This document shows, one piece after another, positions 60,378 to 64,000 of a stretch of 64,000 bases of DNA; position 1 is the stretch's first letter, and every line of letters starts with the position of its first letter. The notes under the pieces are model-generated. The model saw only the letters and a program-made list of their open reading frames with translations, ran no database searches and had not been told where the DNA came from. This stretch comes from Streptococcus sciuri (GTDB lineage: Bacteria > Bacillota > Bacilli > Lactobacillales > Streptococcaceae). The translations under genes and the position numbers were made by a program. The stretch is from positions 62,001 through 126,000 of the forward strand of contig NZ_JANUXX010000003.1 of NCBI RefSeq assembly GCF_024814375.1, written 5' to 3'.

Positions 60378-61181
60378 ATGAAAAAATGGGGAGTTCTATC
60401 ACTACTATTTGTTCTTCTCCTCACCCTAGCAGGGTGTGAAAGCATTGAGCGTACCTTGAGGGGAGATGATTACGTGAATCAACAAATAGCTGCTAGCTCT
60501 AGCCAAGCTGAAAAAGAAAAGGCTACTAAAGAATTGCATACAGCCCTTAAAGCCAAAGCTAGTTCTTTTCCTCAATTAACTGATACCGTCTCAAAAAATG
60601 AGGCAGAGATCCTCATGACAACGTCTTTGGGAGACATCACCATTAAGCTTTTTCCTAAATATGCCCCTCTTGCTGTAGAAAACTTTCTCACTCACGCCAA
60701 GGAAGGCTACTATGATAACTTAACTTTCCACCGTGTCATCAACAATTTTATCATCCAATCAGGAGATCCAAATGGCGATGGTACAGGTGGAAAATCCATC
60801 TGGAAGGGAAAAGACAAAAGCATTGATTCTGGAAATGGCTTTAAAAATGAGATTAGCCCTTATCTCTACAATATCCGTGGTAGCTTAGCAATGGCAAATA
60901 GAGGGGAAAACACCAATGGTAGCCAGTTTTACATCAATCAAAATAGTACAAACAATGCCAGCACATTAAAGACTAATCAATATCCTAAAGCTATCATTGA
61001 TGCTTATAAAAAAGGAGGAAATCCTGATCTCGATGGGCAATACACTGTCTTTGGACAAGTCATCAGTGGCATGGACGTTGTGGACAAAATCGCCCAAGTC
61101 GAAACAGACGACAGCAATAAACCTAAGACAGATGTCACTATTAAAACTATAAAAATCCTAAAAGACTATCAGTTTGATTAA
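60378..61181 (+). CDS. slrA: Lipoprotein peptidyl-prolyl isomerase SlrA (cyclophilin type)
   Basis: Surface lipoprotein of 267 residues with cyclophilin domain that speeds proline isomerisation in exported proteins. The signal peptide ends LTLAGC, with lipid cysteine at residue 20. The cyclophilin core has FHRVINNFIIQSGDPNGDGTG near 115 and GSQFYINQNS near 185, and FGQVISGMDVVDKI near 230. This matches streptococcal lipoprotein rotamase A in length and order. ATG at 60378 is chosen over 60360 because AAGGA lies before it and the lipoprotein signal starts there. Confidence 0.92.
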   Translation: MKKWGVLSLLFVLLLTLAGCESIERTLRGDDYVNQQIAASSSQAEKEKATKELHTALKAKASSFPQLTDTVSKNEAEILMTTSLGDITIKLFPKYAPLAVENFLTHAKEGYYDNLTFHRVINNFIIQSGDPNGDGTGGKSIWKGKDKSIDSGNGFKNEISPYLYNIRGSLAMANRGENTNGSQFYINQNSTNNASTLKTNQYPKAIIDAYKKGGNPDLDGQYTVFGQVISGMDVVDKIAQVETDDSNKPKTDVTIKTIKILKDYQFD

Positions 61182-61193
61182 GGGATGGTGTAT

Positions 61194-61217
61194 AAAAAAC
61201 GGCAAAAGCCGTTTTTT
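61194..61217. terminator. Terminator between slrA and the DpnII gene
   Basis: Perfect 10-base stem AAAAAACGGC/GCCGTTTTTT with an AAAA loop. It overlaps the DpnII stop codon and serves both convergent genes. Confidence 0.9.
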
Positions 61218-62124
61218 ATTTGTTGAGTAAATCAGACAAAAAGTTTTCTTTTAACATGTGAAGATTAAAGATATTAGTCATGTGACCAAAAGCTTCAGAT
61301 AATGGTAAATGCGCTGTTTTCCATCCTTGACCATCAGTGACCCAAATAAATGCAACATCATTTTTTGAAGTTGTGACAAATTGATTGAGTTCTGTAAACT
61401 CACCCGCTACTGCCTTTAGCTTACTGCTACCACCGCCGTAGTAGTTGGTTTCAATCAACCAAACTTTATGCTGTTCTTTGGAGTAAATTGCCACATCGAA
61501 ACGACGCTCAGATTTATCAACGGGAACTTCTATATTCCATTTTTCTTTTATGAAAGGTGCGGTTGCTTGAGTTTTCCACTCTAGACCCAGTAGGTCAGAA
61601 ATTTTAGAAACATGACGCTCTAAAATGCCTTCCATAGTTGTTCCGCTACGATTTTTTCGTGCATTGCTGTCTAAACCAGCCTCAACTCCGTAAACATAGT
61701 CAACTAAGGAACGATTTGCTTTATTCTGCAAGAAATCTAGCAAACCAGACTTTTCAATGAAGTCTACATAGTCTTTGATAATATCTGTATCAATTTTCGA
61801 AAAGTTGAGTTGTTCGAAACTCATGTTATCTTGTTCATCTATAGAAAGAACATCTAAAATTTTATCACGACTGGCAATTAGGCTTGGGATCGCACGCAAC
61901 AAGTTTGGTTGCTTCGCAAATAGCGACAAAGCTTCATCATAGATTGACTCTTTGCCTATTAAGTAATTGAGCGTATTTAATTCTAGTTCAAATTGTTTAG
62001 TTTCTCGCTCAACTTTATCCCAGTTGACGTAATATTCAGGCGTGCGGTTTGTTACAGATAAAGTTGATAAAAACTCTTTAAGCCTATCTTCTGGCGAGAG
62101 TTGCAAATATTCATTTAATTTCAT
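61216..62124 (-). CDS. dpnB: Type II restriction endonuclease DpnII (GATC)
   Basis: DpnII-family enzyme (302 residues) that cuts unmethylated GATC. Family features are VDYVYGVEAGLDSNARKNRS near residues 144-163, with the conserved YxxGVExGxDxNxRKNR pattern, and the catalytic region RRFDVAIYSKEQHK to LIETNYYGGGSSKL near 209-238, which has D...ExN in place of the usual PD-(D/E)xK. The N-terminal LNTLNYLIGKE segment near 52 is duplicated inside the neighbouring dpnA. GGAGG precedes the ATG. Last gene of the dpnM-dpnA-dpnB operon. Confidence 0.93.
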   Translation of the reverse strand: MKLNEYLQLSPEDRLKEFLSTLSVTNRTPEYYVNWDKVERETKQFELELNTLNYLIGKESIYDEALSLFAKQPNLLRAIPSLIASRDKILDVLSIDEQDNMSFEQLNFSKIDTDIIKDYVDFIEKSGLLDFLQNKANRSLVDYVYGVEAGLDSNARKNRSGTTMEGILERHVSKISDLLGLEWKTQATAPFIKEKWNIEVPVDKSERRFDVAIYSKEQHKVWLIETNYYGGGSSKLKAVAGEFTELNQFVTTSKNDVAFIWVTDGQGWKTAHLPLSEAFGHMTNIFNLHMLKENFLSDLLNK

Positions 62125-62136
62125 AATACCTCCTTG

Positions 62137-63789
<1,653 letters not shown>

Positions 63790-63820
63790 CAAGTCCTGTT
63801 TTATCATTGTTAAACAAAAA

Positions 63821-63842
63821 CAAGCTAAGAAAAACTAGCTTG
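63821..63842 (-). terminator. Terminator of mtnN
   Basis: 7-base stem CAAGCTA/TAGCTTG with an 8-base loop, followed by TTTT on the minus strand, about 28 bases past the mtnN stop. Confidence 0.7.
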
Positions 63843-63869
63843 CTCTGTGTTTAACTGCCGTCTTTTTAT

Positions 63870-64000
63870 TTATAATTTCTCCAAAAAAGCAATTAGCATT
63901 TGAGCGGAGCGTTTACCGGCTTCTATGATGAACTCATCAAAGGTGATGTTGGCATCATGGCTAGCGGTATCGCTCATCGCTCTGACCACGATGAAAGGAC
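63870..64000 (-). CDS. mtnN: 5'-methylthioadenosine/S-adenosylhomocysteine nucleosidase, C-terminal part
   Basis: Only the last 43 codons lie in the window; the start is beyond position 64000. The end reads VVRAMSDTASHDA, then FDEFIIEAGKRSAQML and FLEKL, the conserved C-terminus of MTA/SAH nucleosidase (Pfs), including the catalytic aspartate of the SDT motif. It recycles S-adenosylhomocysteine, the by-product of methylases such as DpnM, and supplies the autoinducer-2 pathway. It has its own terminator. Identity is good for such a short piece. Confidence 0.9.
   Translation of the reverse strand, partial: PFIVVRAMSDTASHDANITFDEFIIEAGKRSAQMLIAFLEKL

Overview
The window is chromosomal DNA of a low-GC Gram-positive coccus, almost certainly a Streptococcus. 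The evidence is the rmlD-rgpABCD rhamnan cluster in the order known from Streptococcus mutans, the dnaG-rpoD pair, the malX/malF/malG/msmK maltodextrin locus with malQ-glgP and a MalR repressor, the argR-tlyA-ispA-xseB-xseA-folD block, slrA, clpE with a CtsR box, and a DpnII-type GATC restriction cassette. A species of the bovis/equinus or salivarius branches is plausible, but the species is inference. No rRNA, tRNA, CRISPR array, intact insertion sequence or prophage was seen.

Layout. 1-4936: wall rhamnan export and synthesis plus dTDP-rhamnose synthesis (minus strand). 5003-8270: the dnaG-rpoD operon with an iron-sulfur assembly factor. 8451-9098: mscL and rpsU. 9383-12118: an accessory cassette (25-residue peptide, E1/ThiF-like adenylating enzyme, ABC exporter) on its own promoter. 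12348-13163: a lone amino-acid-binding lipoprotein. 13303-25722: the maltodextrin/glycogen regulon, with malQ-glgP, pullulanase and malR on minus and malX-malF-malG-msmK on plus, tied together by similar MalR/cre-like operators. 25751-29493: a Nudix hydrolase, an ECF S-component, two small peptide ORFs and uvrB. 29697-32623: a fused glutamine-type ABC transporter. 32734-36722: a small membrane protein, obgE, manA and HU. 36803-46297: an almost continuous minus-strand series of housekeeping genes (GDSL lipase, DegV, recN, argR, tlyA, ispA, xseBA, nnrD, folD). 46406-51373: a beta-glucoside-type PTS permease under antiterminator control and the feoAB iron uptake operon with a PerR-type box. 51557-53435: an amino-acid permease/ATPase pair and DUF1797. 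53706-56921: clpE, a Nudix hydrolase and DUF1827. 56995-61181: tpiA, ftsK and slrA. 61216-63774: the DpnII cassette, in which dpnA is a broken chimera. 63870-64000: the end of mtnN.

How the parts work together. Maltodextrins are bound by MalX, imported by MalF/MalG/MsmK, debranched by the cytoplasmic pullulanase and degraded by MalQ and GlgP. The rgp and rml genes make and export the rhamnose wall polysaccharide. DpnM protects the chromosome from the GATC-cutting DpnII enzyme, but the DpnA methylase that serves single-stranded incoming DNA appears lost.

The best candidate for an undescribed system is the peptide/E1-like enzyme/ABC exporter cassette at 9383-12118. It has a clear promoter, a strong ribosome binding site before the peptide, a hairpin between peptide and enzyme, and ATGA coupling between enzyme and exporter. 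It looks like a ribosomally made, adenylation-dependent modified peptide, but it does not fit the canonical microcin C rules.
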